Shown in pieces: positions 1-6,306 of a stretch of DNA of 10,550 nt (positions are counted from its first letter, which is position 1; each line of letters starts with the position of its first letter). The translations under genes and the position numbers were made by a program. The notes beneath the pieces are model-generated. The model was not told the DNA's origin. It was given only the letters and a program-made list of their open reading frames with translations, and searched no databases. Source of the DNA: Burkholderiales bacterium (GTDB taxonomy: Bacteria; Pseudomonadota; Gammaproteobacteria; Burkholderiales; CAIKXV01). The stretch is from the NCBI GenBank assembly GCA_014379045.1, contig JACMMK010000405.1, forward strand, positions 1 through 10,550. The letters are read 5' to 3'.

Positions 1-300
1 CTTGCGCAGCGCCGGTGCCATCTTGTTGCACAGCGTGCCGGCGACGATCATCACGTCGGACTGGCGCGGACTCGGTCGAAAGATCACACCGAAGCGGTCC
101 ATGTCGTAGCGCGCCGCCCCGGCATGCATCATCTCGACCGCGCAGCAGGCGAGCCCGAAGGTCATCGGCCAGAGCGACCCGGTGCGCGTCCAGTTGATCA
201 GCGCGTCGGCCTTGGTCATGACGAATCCCTGCTCCGCACCGGGGAAGGTGGAGCCCGGGGTCGACGGTGCCCCGGCCATGGCCGTCGTCGTTTCGCTCAT
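1..300 (-). CDS. nuoB: NADH-quinone oxidoreductase subunit B (NuoB), 5' part; runs off the left edge of the window
   Basis: NuoB is the peripheral-arm subunit of respiratory complex I that carries iron-sulfur cluster N2, the last cluster before quinone. The first 100 codons are present. Residues 36-58 show the NuoB core, including the adjacent cysteines C52-C53 that are two of the four N2 ligands in this family. A SPRQ..VMIVAGTLC stretch follows at 77-91. The other two N2 cysteines lie beyond the window edge. The ATG at 300 has a GAGGG ribosome-binding site about 8 bases upstream and lies 16 bases after the nuoA stop, so the genes are co-transcribed and probably coupled. The segment before residue 27 is longer and more Ser/Thr/Pro/Gly-rich than the short leader usual in betaproteobacterial NuoB. 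M8 (279) or M28 could be alternative starts. Identity is very secure; the exact start is less so. Confidence 0.96.
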   Translation of the reverse strand, partial: MSETTTAMAGAPSTPGSTFPGAEQGFVMTKADALINWTRTGSLWPMTFGLACCAVEMMHAGAARYDMDRFGVIFRPSPRQSDVMIVAGTLCNKMAPALRK

Positions 301-316
301 CGCGTCATCCCTCGTG

Positions 317-685
317 TCATTCCCATTCGAGCGCGCCCTTCTTCCACTCGTAGACGAAGCCCACGACCAGAACCATCAGGAAAACGAACATCGCGATGAA
401 CCCGAACCAGCCGATTTCGTCCAGCACCACGGCCCAGGGAAACAGGAACGCGATCTCGAGGTCGAACAGAATGAACAGGATAGCGACCAGGTAGTAGCGG
501 ACATCGAACTTCATCCGAGCGTCTTCGAAGGCCTCGAAACCGCATTCGTAGGGGGACAACTTCTCCGCGTCGGGACGGTTCACGCCGGTGGCTGAACTGG
601 CAATCCATCCAACCACCGGCAATGCGAGCCCGAAGGCGAGCCCGACGCCGATGAACAACAGGATGGGCAGGTAGCTCTCTAGCAC
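317..685 (-). CDS. nuoA: NADH-quinone oxidoreductase subunit A (NuoA)
   Basis: NuoA is a small membrane subunit of complex I at the junction of the membrane and peripheral arms, near the quinone site. The 122-residue product has the usual family length and three predicted membrane segments (about 7-29, 63-85 and 92-113). It carries the diagnostic loop SPYECGFE at about 44-51, with the conserved cysteine, then FDVRYYLVAILFILFDLEIAF. It is the first gene of the nuo operon here, with nuoB 16 bases downstream. The start codon is GTG at 685 (cac on the plus strand), and no strong Shine-Dalgarno sequence is visible in front of it. The length matches the family and no better start is in range, so I keep GTG. 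A long untranslated leader separates it from tRNA-Leu. Confidence 0.97.
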   Translation of the reverse strand: MLESYLPILLFIGVGLAFGLALPVVGWIASSATGVNRPDAEKLSPYECGFEAFEDARMKFDVRYYLVAILFILFDLEIAFLFPWAVVLDEIGWFGFIAMFVFLMVLVVGFVYEWKKGALEWE

Positions 686-1006
686 CGCTGGCTCAACCGT
701 GCGCTCTGCAATGAGTCGATTGCAAGGGTGTTTCCGTTCGTTGCGCTTCGTTCATGATCGTATTCCCGCGCCGGGCTGCCGGGTCTGCGTGCGAAGGGCG
801 CGCGAACCCGCGCTTGCCTCGGGTGGCACGCAGCCGGAAGAACCTGCGTGCGGCGCATCGCCCCCCGCAGATGTCTTCGGGTCCTCACGAAGTCGGCGGC
901 GCGGCTGCGCGCCCCCAACCGGCTGGAACATCGGGCTCGTTCCCGCCTCGGGACCGATCACAACTTCCGTTTCCACCCATCACGACCGTGACGGTGCCGA
1001 TTTCAA
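686..1006. other. Gene-free leader between tRNA-Leu and nuoA, rich in inverted repeats
   Basis: No credible protein gene is visible in these 321 bases on either strand; the open frames are Arg/Pro/Ala-rich in the way of GC-rich noncoding DNA. It contains a hairpin at 898-913 (GGCGCG-GCTG-CGCGCC). Three related segments lie at 785-792, 826-833 and 844-851, the middle one complementary to both outer ones. A small inverted repeat TGCAAT-N6-ATTGCA lies at 707-724, just before nuoA. A weak -10-like TACGAT can be read on the minus strand near 757-762, without a matching -35 element. It probably holds the nuo operon leader and perhaps its promoter, but I cannot place a convincing promoter. Confidence 0.6.
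785..851 (-). promoter_or_regulatory. Three-segment competing stem structure in the nuo leader
   Basis: On the minus strand the 5' to 3' order is GCACGCAG (851-844), CTGCGTGC (833-826), GCACGCAG (792-785). The central segment can pair perfectly over 8 bp with either neighbour, giving two mutually exclusive hairpins with loops of 10 and 33 bases. The outer copies match over 9 bases (CGCACGCAG). This topology resembles leader attenuators, but no poly-U tract follows either stem. Function is inferred only. Confidence 0.35.
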
Positions 1007-1091
1007 TGGTGCCCACGATCAGACTCGAACTGACACGGCTTTCGCCACTGCCCCCTCAAGACAGCGTGTCTACCAATTCCACCACGTGGGC
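1007..1091 (-). tRNA. tRNA-Leu, anticodon GAG
   Basis: Read on the minus strand, an 85-base cloverleaf includes an encoded 3' CCA. The acceptor arms GCCCACG (1091-1085) and CGTGGGC (1017-1011) pair perfectly, with discriminator A. The anticodon stem CTGTC/GGCAG encloses loop TTGAGGG, giving GAG at 34-36, which reads CUC and CUU leucine codons. The T arm carries the GTTCGAGTC pattern. A long variable arm (class II) and the GGTGGAATTGGTAGACACG D-arm region are typical of tRNA-Leu. It lies between secG and nuoA, a position seen in many betaproteobacteria, and is probably read through from the secG side or from its own weak promoter. Confidence 0.97.
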
Positions 1092-1142
1092 AACTTCATT
1101 CGACCTGCCAACCACACCATCGGACAGCCACTGCACGCGCCA

Positions 1143-1171
1143 TGCAACGACCGTCGAGGGCCCGCGTTGCA
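1143..1171. repeat. Inverted repeat between secG and tRNA-Leu
   Basis: TGCAACG (1143-1149) and CGTTGCA (1165-1171) are perfect 7-base inverted arms around a 15-base spacer. On the minus strand this sits after the secG stop and before the tRNA. It could fold in the secG 3' end or be a protein site near a tRNA promoter. There is no T-tract, so it is not a standard Rho-independent terminator. Confidence 0.3.
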
Positions 1172-1221
1172 CTGCATCGTCAGCCGGATATTGTCGCCTA
1201 ATTTCCCGCGAACGTTGACGA

Positions 1222-1677
1222 TTACTTCGGAATTTCTTGCGCTTTCGAATTGGGATCGACGGTGGTCTTTCCCGTCGGCGTCGGCACACCCGTTCCGGTC
1301 GCGGCACCCGGCGCAGCGTTTCCGCTCGCAGCCGGCGGCACTGCCACGCCCGGCGCACCAGGCGGCGCCGAAGGAATCGATGCCGGGCTGCCCGGGATCA
1401 CCGGACCTGCGGGCACCTGATCCATCAGCCCGCGCGAGGGGCCGCGCTGCGCGGCGATGTAGGTGAGCACGAGGCTGGTACAGAAGAACACCGTAGCGAC
1501 GATGGCCGTCATTCGGCTCAGGAAATTCGCCGAACCGCTCGACCCGAACAGACTTCCTGCAGAGCCGCTGCCGAACGCAGCCCCCATGTCCGCACCCTTG
1601 CCATGCTGAAGCAGCACGAACACCACGATCGCACCCGCGGCGAGAACGTGGAACACCATGATCAAGTTTTGCAACAT
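1222..1677 (-). CDS. secG: Protein-export membrane protein SecG
   Basis: SecG is the small accessory subunit of the SecYEG inner-membrane translocon and assists SecA-driven protein export. Of 151 residues, the first half is the SecG domain: a membrane segment at about 3-22, a conserved glycine-rich cytoplasmic loop beginning LLQHGKGADMGAAFG at about 22-36 and continuing to SANFLSRMTA, then a second membrane segment at about 55-77. The remaining roughly 70 residues form a Pro/Ala/Gly/Thr-rich low-complexity tail that makes the protein longer than E. coli SecG (about 110 residues). ATG at 1677 has GAGGAAAG about 8 bases upstream. The gene lies between tpiA and tRNA-Leu on the same strand, 137 bases after tpiA. 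Confidence 0.95.
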   Translation of the reverse strand: MLQNLIMVFHVLAAGAIVVFVLLQHGKGADMGAAFGSGSAGSLFGSSGSANFLSRMTAIVATVFFCTSLVLTYIAAQRGPSRGLMDQVPAGPVIPGSPASIPSAPPGAPGVAVPPAASGNAAPGAATGTGVPTPTGKTTVDPNSKAQEIPK

Positions 1678-1698
1678 GTCACTGACTTTCCTCTGTGT

Positions 1699-1718
1699 AC
1701 GGTCTCACCGAGCACCGT
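1699..1718 (-). repeat. Small hairpin upstream of the secG ribosome-binding site
   Basis: ACGGT (1699-1703) pairs with ACCGT (1714-1718), and an inner CTC/GAG pair extends it to eight base pairs with one bulged C and a 3-base loop. It lies in the tpiA-secG spacer just before the secG ribosome-binding site. It has no T-tract. It could influence secG translation or be incidental. Confidence 0.25.
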
Positions 1719-1814
1719 CCGCTGTTACTGAGCACCCCGCGTTCAGCGCGAGGCTACCTGGGATAGGCGGGTTGTGCCGGCCCCCGCGTGTCGCGCCGTC
1801 CGTTGCCGATTGCC

Positions 1815-2606
1815 TCAGTCGAACGCCCTGCAGATCGGTTCGAATTCATCGATCGTCAACGACGCGCCGCCGATCAGACCGCCATCGATATCGGGCATGG
1901 CAAACAGTTCACGGGCATTCGACGCCTTGACGCTGCCGCCGTACAACAGCGTCATCGTGTCGCCCGTTTCGCCGAGACGCGCGCGCAGGAACGCATGCAC
2001 CTTTTGCGCCTGCACGGCAGTCGCAGTGCGCCCGGTGCCGATCGCCCACACCGGCTCGTACGCGATCACACACTGTCCGAGCGCCGGCAACCCCAACGTT
2101 TCCATACATACCGCCAGCTGCCCCGCGACCACCGCCTCGGTCATGTCGGCTTCCCGCTCTTCCAGCGTTTCCCCCAGACAGATGATCGGGGTCAATCCGC
2201 CTGCGAGCGCTGCCGCCGCCTTCGCGGCGACCAGTGCACTGGTTTCCGAATGTTGTGCGCGCCGCTCGGAATGACCGACGATGACGAAGGCAGCGCCGAA
2301 CTCCTTCAGCATCGACGCGGAGACTTCCCCCGTGTAGGCGCCCTGTGCGTGGGGGCTGAGATCCTGCGCGCCCCACGCTACATCGCTTTCCCGCAACAAC
2401 GTCTGCGCCTGCGCGAGAAACGGGAACGGTACACACACCACGATCTCGACACCGGGCGCCGCAGCCTGAAAGCGTTGCACGCAGGCGTCGAGAAGCGCCG
2501 CATTGCGCGCGAGCGCGCCGTGCATTTTCCAGTTGCCGACGACGCGCCGGGTACGTCGTCCGACCCGTTGTTCCTGCCGTTCCTGCGGTTGCCCTCGCGC
2601 TACCAT
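1815..2606 (-). CDS. tpiA: Triosephosphate isomerase
   Basis: This is the cytoplasmic glycolytic and gluconeogenic enzyme that interconverts dihydroxyacetone phosphate and glyceraldehyde 3-phosphate. The 263-residue TIM barrel shows every catalytic signature: N25 and K27 in GNWKMH, the electrophilic His112 in VIVGHSERR, the catalytic base Glu184 in AYEPVWAIGTG with the flexible loop 6, and the late phosphate-binding LLYGGSV. The usual protein starts a few residues before the GNWKMH strand. Here the only ATG in frame is at 2606, giving about 15 extra Arg/Gln-rich residues. The valine at residue 15 is GTC, so it cannot serve as a start. A strong promoter sits 37-65 bases upstream. secG follows on the same strand. 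Confidence 0.97.
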   Translation of the reverse strand: MVARGQPQERQEQRVGRRTRRVVGNWKMHGALARNAALLDACVQRFQAAAPGVEIVVCVPFPFLAQAQTLLRESDVAWGAQDLSPHAQGAYTGEVSASMLKEFGAAFVIVGHSERRAQHSETSALVAAKAAAALAGGLTPIICLGETLEEREADMTEAVVAGQLAVCMETLGLPALGQCVIAYEPVWAIGTGRTATAVQAQKVHAFLRARLGETGDTMTLLYGGSVKASNARELFAMPDIDGGLIGGASLTIDEFEPICRAFD

Positions 2607-2642
2607 TACCGATTATCCCGCTACTTCGAATCAAACCGATCG

Positions 2643-2671
2643 ATTATAGAAGTGTGCCAGGTCAGGGTCAA
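2643..2671 (-). promoter_or_regulatory. Strong sigma70-type promoter of tpiA
   Basis: On the minus strand TTGACC (2671-2666, 5 of 6 consensus) is followed by exactly 17 bases and then a perfect TATAAT (2648-2643). Transcription would start near 2636, giving an untranslated leader of about 30 bases before the tpiA ATG at 2606. It is the best promoter match I find in the window. Confidence 0.75.
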
Positions 2672-2716
2672 TTCGGACTCATTTCGCCGTGCGCCCGGCA
2701 GAGGCGATTCCCGGGC

Positions 2717-2722
2717 TATACT
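2717..2722 (+). promoter_or_regulatory. Candidate -10 element of arsR, implying a leaderless transcript
   Basis: TATACT (5 of 6) lies only 9 bases before the arsR ATG at 2732, so a start 6-8 bases downstream of it would give an mRNA with almost no leader. No Shine-Dalgarno sequence precedes the ATG, which agrees with this. No good -35 is present at 16-18 bases spacing (about CCGGCA), so confidence is limited. Confidence 0.4.
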
Positions 2723-2731
2723 TCGATCATC

Positions 2732-3100
2732 ATGGAAACGTCAGATGCAGTGACCACCCTCGCGGCACTCGCCCAGTCGACCCGGCTTGCGATCTTTCGT
2801 CTGCTGGTGAAAGCAGGGCCCGGCGGGCGCCCCGCGGGCGAAATCGGACTGACGCTCGACGTGCCGGCTGCTACGCTGTCGTTCCACCTGAAAGATCTGA
2901 GCCGCGCGCGGCTGATCGTCGGGCGGCCCGAGGGGCGCCATATCTACTATGCGGTCGACTTCGAACGGATCGGGCACCTGCTGGCTTTCCTCACCGAAGA
3001 CTGTTGCGGCGGCAACCCCTGTCTGGCCGCCGCGTCGGCGCAGCGCACCCCTGACCCCGTTCCCGTTCACGACTCTGGAACCAAGGAGCATCCTCGATGA
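2732..3100 (+). CDS. arsR: ArsR/SmtB-family transcriptional repressor, probable arsenite sensor
   Basis: This is a 122-residue winged-helix repressor of the ArsR/SmtB family. Residues 8-27 (LAALAQSTRLAIFRLL) begin the fold; the recognition helix region is around 44-58 (VPAATLSFHLKDL), and the wing around 62-74 (IVGRPEGRHIYYAV). Near the C-terminus lies a cysteine cluster, C91-C92-GGNP-C97. C-terminal Cys-Cys-x-Cys clusters of this kind bind arsenite in the ArsR of Acidithiobacillus ferrooxidans, so arsenite or antimonite sensing is likely by analogy. I chose ATG 2732 because the family homology starts there; an in-frame ATG at 2654 would add 26 residues unlike the family. The stop overlaps the arsC start (ATGA), so the genes are coupled. 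It is divergent from tpiA, with 125 bases between. Confidence 0.92.
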   Translation: METSDAVTTLAALAQSTRLAIFRLLVKAGPGGRPAGEIGLTLDVPAATLSFHLKDLSRARLIVGRPEGRHIYYAVDFERIGHLLAFLTEDCCGGNPCLAAASAQRTPDPVPVHDSGTKEHPR

Positions 3101-3589
3101 GCGAACCGTTGAATGTCCTGTTTCTGTGCACCGGAAACTCGACCCGCAGCATCATGGCCGAAGCCTTGCTCGCCGGTATCGGGAAAGAACGCTTTCGCGC
3201 CTTCAGCGCGGGCAGTCATCCCAAACCCACTCGCATTGGACATGATCCGCACGAACAAGCTTTCGACCGAAGGTCTGCGCAGCAAGACCTGGGACGAATT
3301 CGCGCAGCCCGGTGCCCCCGTCATGGACTTCGTGTTCACCGTATGCGACGACGCGGCCGGTGAAGTGTGTCCGCTATGGCCGGGCCAGCCCGTGACCGCG
3401 CACTGGGGAATGCCCGACCCCGCCGCGGTCGAGGGCGACGACGAGACGCGGCGCAGGGCATTTCTGCGCGCGTTCAGCGAACTGCGAACGCGCATCATGC
3501 TGTTCGCCAACCTGCCGATGGAGAAACTGAACCAGGTGACGTTGCAAGAGCATGTCGACGATATCGGCAAGCATGAGCAACCCGCCTGA
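3097..3589 (+). pseudogene. arsC: Arsenate reductase of the low-molecular-weight phosphatase type, broken by a frameshift
   Basis: The reading frame from ATG 3097 begins as a thioredoxin- or glutaredoxin-linked arsenate reductase related to low-molecular-weight tyrosine phosphatases. It has the catalytic P-loop CTGNSTRS, with nucleophile C11 and R17, then FSAGSHP. At about 3220-3224 the homology jumps to the +1 frame, where NPLALDMIRTN and the rest of the enzyme continue to a stop at 3589. This second part carries the two redox cysteines in VCDDAAGEVCP and the conserved WPGQPVTAHWGMPDPAAVEG. Read in frame, the first part ends at 3363 after 88 codons, without the C-terminal half. The family usually has a few residues between SHP and NP, so a short deletion (for example 11 bases) is the simplest cause. 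A sequencing error, or +1 slippage at the CCC-A run, are alternatives. It overlaps arsR by 4 bases and converges on pstB. No efflux gene follows. Confidence 0.85.
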
Positions 3590-3600
3590 CTTCCTCCGGG

Positions 3601-4404
3601 TCAGCCGAAACGACCGGTGATGTAGTCTTCGGTCTGCTTGCTGGTCGGCTTGATGAACAACGTCTCGGTAACGCCGAATTCGATGAGTTCGCCGAGATAC
3701 ATGTAGGCGGTGAAATCCGACACCCGCGCCGCCTGCTGCATGTTGTGGGTGACGATCACGACGGTGTAGTCGCGCTTCAATTCATTGATCAGCTCTTCGA
3801 TCTTCGCGGTCGAGATCGGGTCGAGCGCAGAGCACGGTTCATCCAGCAACAGCACTTCCGGACGGATCGCAATGCCGCGCGCGATACACAGCCGCTGCTG
3901 CTGGCCGCCCGACAGGCTGGTGCCGCTTTGATGCAGCTTGTCCTTGACCTCTTTCCACAGCGCCGCCCGGTTCAGCGCCCATTCCACCCGCTCGTCCATC
4001 AGGACGCGCGGTAGCTTCTCGAACAGGCGCACGCCGAACGCAACGTTCTCGTAGATCGTCATCGGGAACGGCGTGGGCTTCTGGAACACCATCCCGACCT
4101 TCGCCCTGATCAGCGACACGTCCTCGCGGGTCGACAGGATGTCCTCGTTGTCGAGCAGCACCTTGCCCTCGGCACGCTGCTCGGGGTAAAGCGCATACAT
4201 GCGATTGAACACACGCAGCAACGTCGACTTGCCGCATCCCGACGGCCCGATGAAGGCCGTCACCTTGCCTTCGGGAATCTCAAGGTTGATATGTTTCAGG
4301 GCATGGAAGCCGCCGTAGTAGAAGTTCAGGTCGTCGACCTTGATCTTCGTGCGCGCAGCGACCGCACCGCTCTGGCTTTGGGTGATGGACGTGTCGAGCA
4401 ACAT
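3601..4404 (-). CDS. pstB: Phosphate ABC transporter ATP-binding protein PstB
   Basis: PstB is the cytoplasmic ATPase that powers high-affinity phosphate uptake through PstCA. The 267-residue protein has the full ABC set: Walker A GPSGCGKST at 53-61, the Q-loop glutamine Q108 in VFQKPTPFPM (a PstB hallmark), the signature LSGGQQQR at 164-171, Walker B VLLLDEPCSALD at 184-195 with catalytic E189, and the H-loop His220. The length is normal for the family. ATG at 4404 has AAGGA five bases upstream and begins one base after the pstA stop, so translation is coupled. In many proteobacteria phoU follows pstB; here the convergent broken arsC lies 11 bases away instead. Confidence 0.98.
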   Translation of the reverse strand: MLLDTSITQSQSGAVAARTKIKVDDLNFYYGGFHALKHINLEIPEGKVTAFIGPSGCGKSTLLRVFNRMYALYPEQRAEGKVLLDNEDILSTREDVSLIRAKVGMVFQKPTPFPMTIYENVAFGVRLFEKLPRVLMDERVEWALNRAALWKEVKDKLHQSGTSLSGGQQQRLCIARGIAIRPEVLLLDEPCSALDPISTAKIEELINELKRDYTVVIVTHNMQQAARVSDFTAYMYLGELIEFGVTETLFIKPTSKQTEDYITGRFG

Positions 4405-4405
4405 G

Positions 4406-5272
4406 TCAGTCCTTCTTTCTGAACAGTACGCGAGCCAGGATGTTCAGAGCGAGCACCGCCATCGTGGTCAGGAACACGCCGGCCCAGGCCAGCTCCTGCC
4501 AGTTCTGGAACGGGCTGAGCGCGAACTTGAAAATCGTGACGGGCAGATTCGCCATCGGTTCACGCAGGTCGGCGGTCCAGAACTGATTGGACAGCGCGGT
4601 GAACAGCAACGGGGCGGTCTCGCCCGAAATGCGTGCAATCGCCAGCAGTACCCCGGTGACGACGCCGGCGCGTGCGGCCTTGAGCGTCACCATCATGATC
4701 ACTTTCCACTTCGGTGCGCCGAGGGCGTAGGCGGCCTCGCGCAACGTGTTGGGGATCAGTTGCAGCATGTTTTCAGTCGTGCGCACCACCACCGGAATCA
4801 CGATCAGTGCCAGTGCCAGCACACCCGCCAGACCGGAAAAGGTCTTCATGTTCGCGACGACCAGCGAATAGATGAACAGACCGATCACGATCGACGGCGC
4901 CGACAGCAGAATATCGTTGACGAAGCGGGTGACGAAAGCGAGCCAGCTTTTCTGTCCGTACTCGCCGAGGTAGATCCCGGCGAGGATGCCGATCGGCGTG
5001 CCGAGCAGCGTGGCGAGCGAGACCATCAGCACCGAGCCGAAGATCGCGTTCGCGAGACCGCCTCCGGGGACATTCGGCGCGGGCGTCATTTCGGTGAACA
5101 GCGCGGTCGACATGCCGCTGAAGCCGAGAATGGCGGTTTCGACCAGGATCCAGATCAGCCAGACGAGGCCGAACGCCATGGCTCCCAGCGACAGGACCAG
5201 CGCGATCACGTTGGTCGCCTTGCGTCGGCGGTGCAGCGCCAGCCGCGGATCATCCGCCGCCCACAAGCTCAT
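4406..5272 (-). CDS. pstA: Phosphate ABC transporter permease PstA
   Basis: PstA is one of the two inner-membrane permease subunits that form the phosphate channel. The 288-residue protein has about six hydrophobic segments, beginning at about 22-46 and ending at about 260-283. The cytoplasmic coupling loop contains the EAA-type motif EAAYALGAPKWKVI, which contacts PstB, and the typical permease stretch RISGETAPLLFTAL follows. The ATG at 5272 overlaps the pstC stop by four bases (ATGA), and AAGGGG precedes it within pstC. The C-terminal FRKKD is followed one base later by pstB. There is nothing unusual in length or motifs. Confidence 0.97.
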   Translation of the reverse strand: MSLWAADDPRLALHRRRKATNVIALVLSLGAMAFGLVWLIWILVETAILGFSGMSTALFTEMTPAPNVPGGGLANAIFGSVLMVSLATLLGTPIGILAGIYLGEYGQKSWLAFVTRFVNDILLSAPSIVIGLFIYSLVVANMKTFSGLAGVLALALIVIPVVVRTTENMLQLIPNTLREAAYALGAPKWKVIMMVTLKAARAGVVTGVLLAIARISGETAPLLFTALSNQFWTADLREPMANLPVTIFKFALSPFQNWQELAWAGVFLTTMAVLALNILARVLFRKKD

Positions 5273-6282
5273 GTCGCGGCCCCTTCGCGCTTCTCGAGCT
5301 TGTACAGCAGCACCTTGGACGCGCTGAGCACGAGGAACGTGATGAAGAACAGGATCAGACCGAGCTGGATCAGCGACGATTCGTGCAGGCTACCGGGGTT
5401 GGCCTCTGCGAACTCGTTCGCGAGCGCAGAGGTGATGCTGTTGGCAGCGTCGAACAGCGAGATGCTGTTCAGCTGATTGACGTTGCCGATCACGAAGGTG
5501 ATCGCCATCGTCTCGCCGAGCGCGCGCCCGAGGCCGAGCATGATGCCGCCGATCACCCCGGCTTTCGTGTAAGGCAGCACCACCCCCCAGACCACTTCCC
5601 AGGTTGTGGCGCCCAGGCCGTAGGCCGATTCCTTCAACAGCGGCGGCGTGACCTCGAACACATCGCGCATGACCGCGGCGATGAACGGAATGATCATGAT
5701 CGCCAGGATGATCGATGCGCACAGGATGCCGATGCCGACCGGCGGACCCTGGAACAACGCCCCCAGCAGCGGTACATGACCGAGGGTCTGCTGCAGCGGT
5801 ATCTGCACGTAGTCGGAGAAGATCGGCGCGAACACGAGCAGACCCCACATGCCGTAGACGATCGACGGCACTGCCGCAAGCAGCTCGATCGCCGTTCCGA
5901 GCGGCCTGCGCAGCCAGCCGGGCGACAATTCGGTAAGGAAAAGCGCGATGCCGAAACTCACCGGCACGGCGATCAGCAGCGCGATCAGTGAAGTGATCAG
6001 CGTGCCGTAGATCATCACCAGACCACCGAACTTTTCCTGTACCGGGTCCCACTCCGCGGTCCACAGGAACGATGCGCCGAACTCGCGCATCGATGGCAGT
6101 GATCCGACCAGCAGCGAGCCGATGATCGCGACCAGCAGCAACAGCGTCAGCAGCGCGGCACCCCCGGTAAGGATCGAAAACACGAGGTCGCCGAACCGGT
6201 CATCGCGGCGTACGGCCTTGGGCGTCGGAGAACCATCCCCAGCCCGTTCTTGCGCGGGCTCGGCGCCGAGTGTTGCCTCCAT
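5269..6282 (-). CDS. pstC: Phosphate ABC transporter permease PstC
   Basis: PstC pairs with PstA in the inner membrane to form the phosphate translocation path. The product is 337 residues, close to the family norm, with a hydrophilic N-terminal 30 residues and then about six membrane segments. The EAA-like loop is KESAYGLGATTWEVVWGVVLP, followed by GLGRALGETMAITFVIGN, a stretch highly conserved in PstC. I start at ATG 6282 because GGGGAG lies five bases upstream; a GTG immediately before it (6285) would add one residue. It is separated from pstS by 70 bases that contain a strong hairpin, and it overlaps pstA by four bases. Confidence 0.96.
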   Translation of the reverse strand: MEATLGAEPAQERAGDGSPTPKAVRRDDRFGDLVFSILTGGAALLTLLLLVAIIGSLLVGSLPSMREFGASFLWTAEWDPVQEKFGGLVMIYGTLITSLIALLIAVPVSFGIALFLTELSPGWLRRPLGTAIELLAAVPSIVYGMWGLLVFAPIFSDYVQIPLQQTLGHVPLLGALFQGPPVGIGILCASIILAIMIIPFIAAVMRDVFEVTPPLLKESAYGLGATTWEVVWGVVLPYTKAGVIGGIMLGLGRALGETMAITFVIGNVNQLNSISLFDAANSITSALANEFAEANPGSLHESSLIQLGLILFFITFLVLSASKVLLYKLEKREGAAT

Positions 6283-6306
6283 CACCTCTCCCCGATCGAC
6301 AGGTTT

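Noticed and set aside
980..991. Near-palindrome TCACG-AC-CGTGA next to tRNA-Leu
   Set aside because: Arms of five bases with a 2-base gap are too short to support as a hairpin or operator without conservation.
699..1466. Long plus-strand open frame of 255 codons
   Set aside because: It runs antisense through the tRNA-Leu gene and secG, is Arg/Pro/Ala-rich with no recognisable domain, and is a GC-content artefact.
1788..2753. Plus-strand open frame of 321 codons antisense to tpiA
   Set aside because: Arg/His-rich shadow of tpiA, which has all catalytic residues on the other strand.
3220..3226. CCCAAAC as a -1 programmed frameshift heptamer in arsC
   Set aside because: The zero frame reads CCC AAA, so the phase is wrong for -1 tandem slippage, and the needed shift is +1. 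A deletion or sequence error is simpler.
3583..3608. CTGAC/GTCAG inverted repeat between arsC and pstB as a bidirectional terminator
   Set aside because: Only five pairs with a 9-base loop and no T-tract; insufficient to call.
4340..5476. Plus-strand open frame of 378 codons antisense to pstA and pstC
   Set aside because: Gln/Arg/His/Asp-rich shadow of the reverse strand of well-conserved membrane protein genes; no family features of its own.
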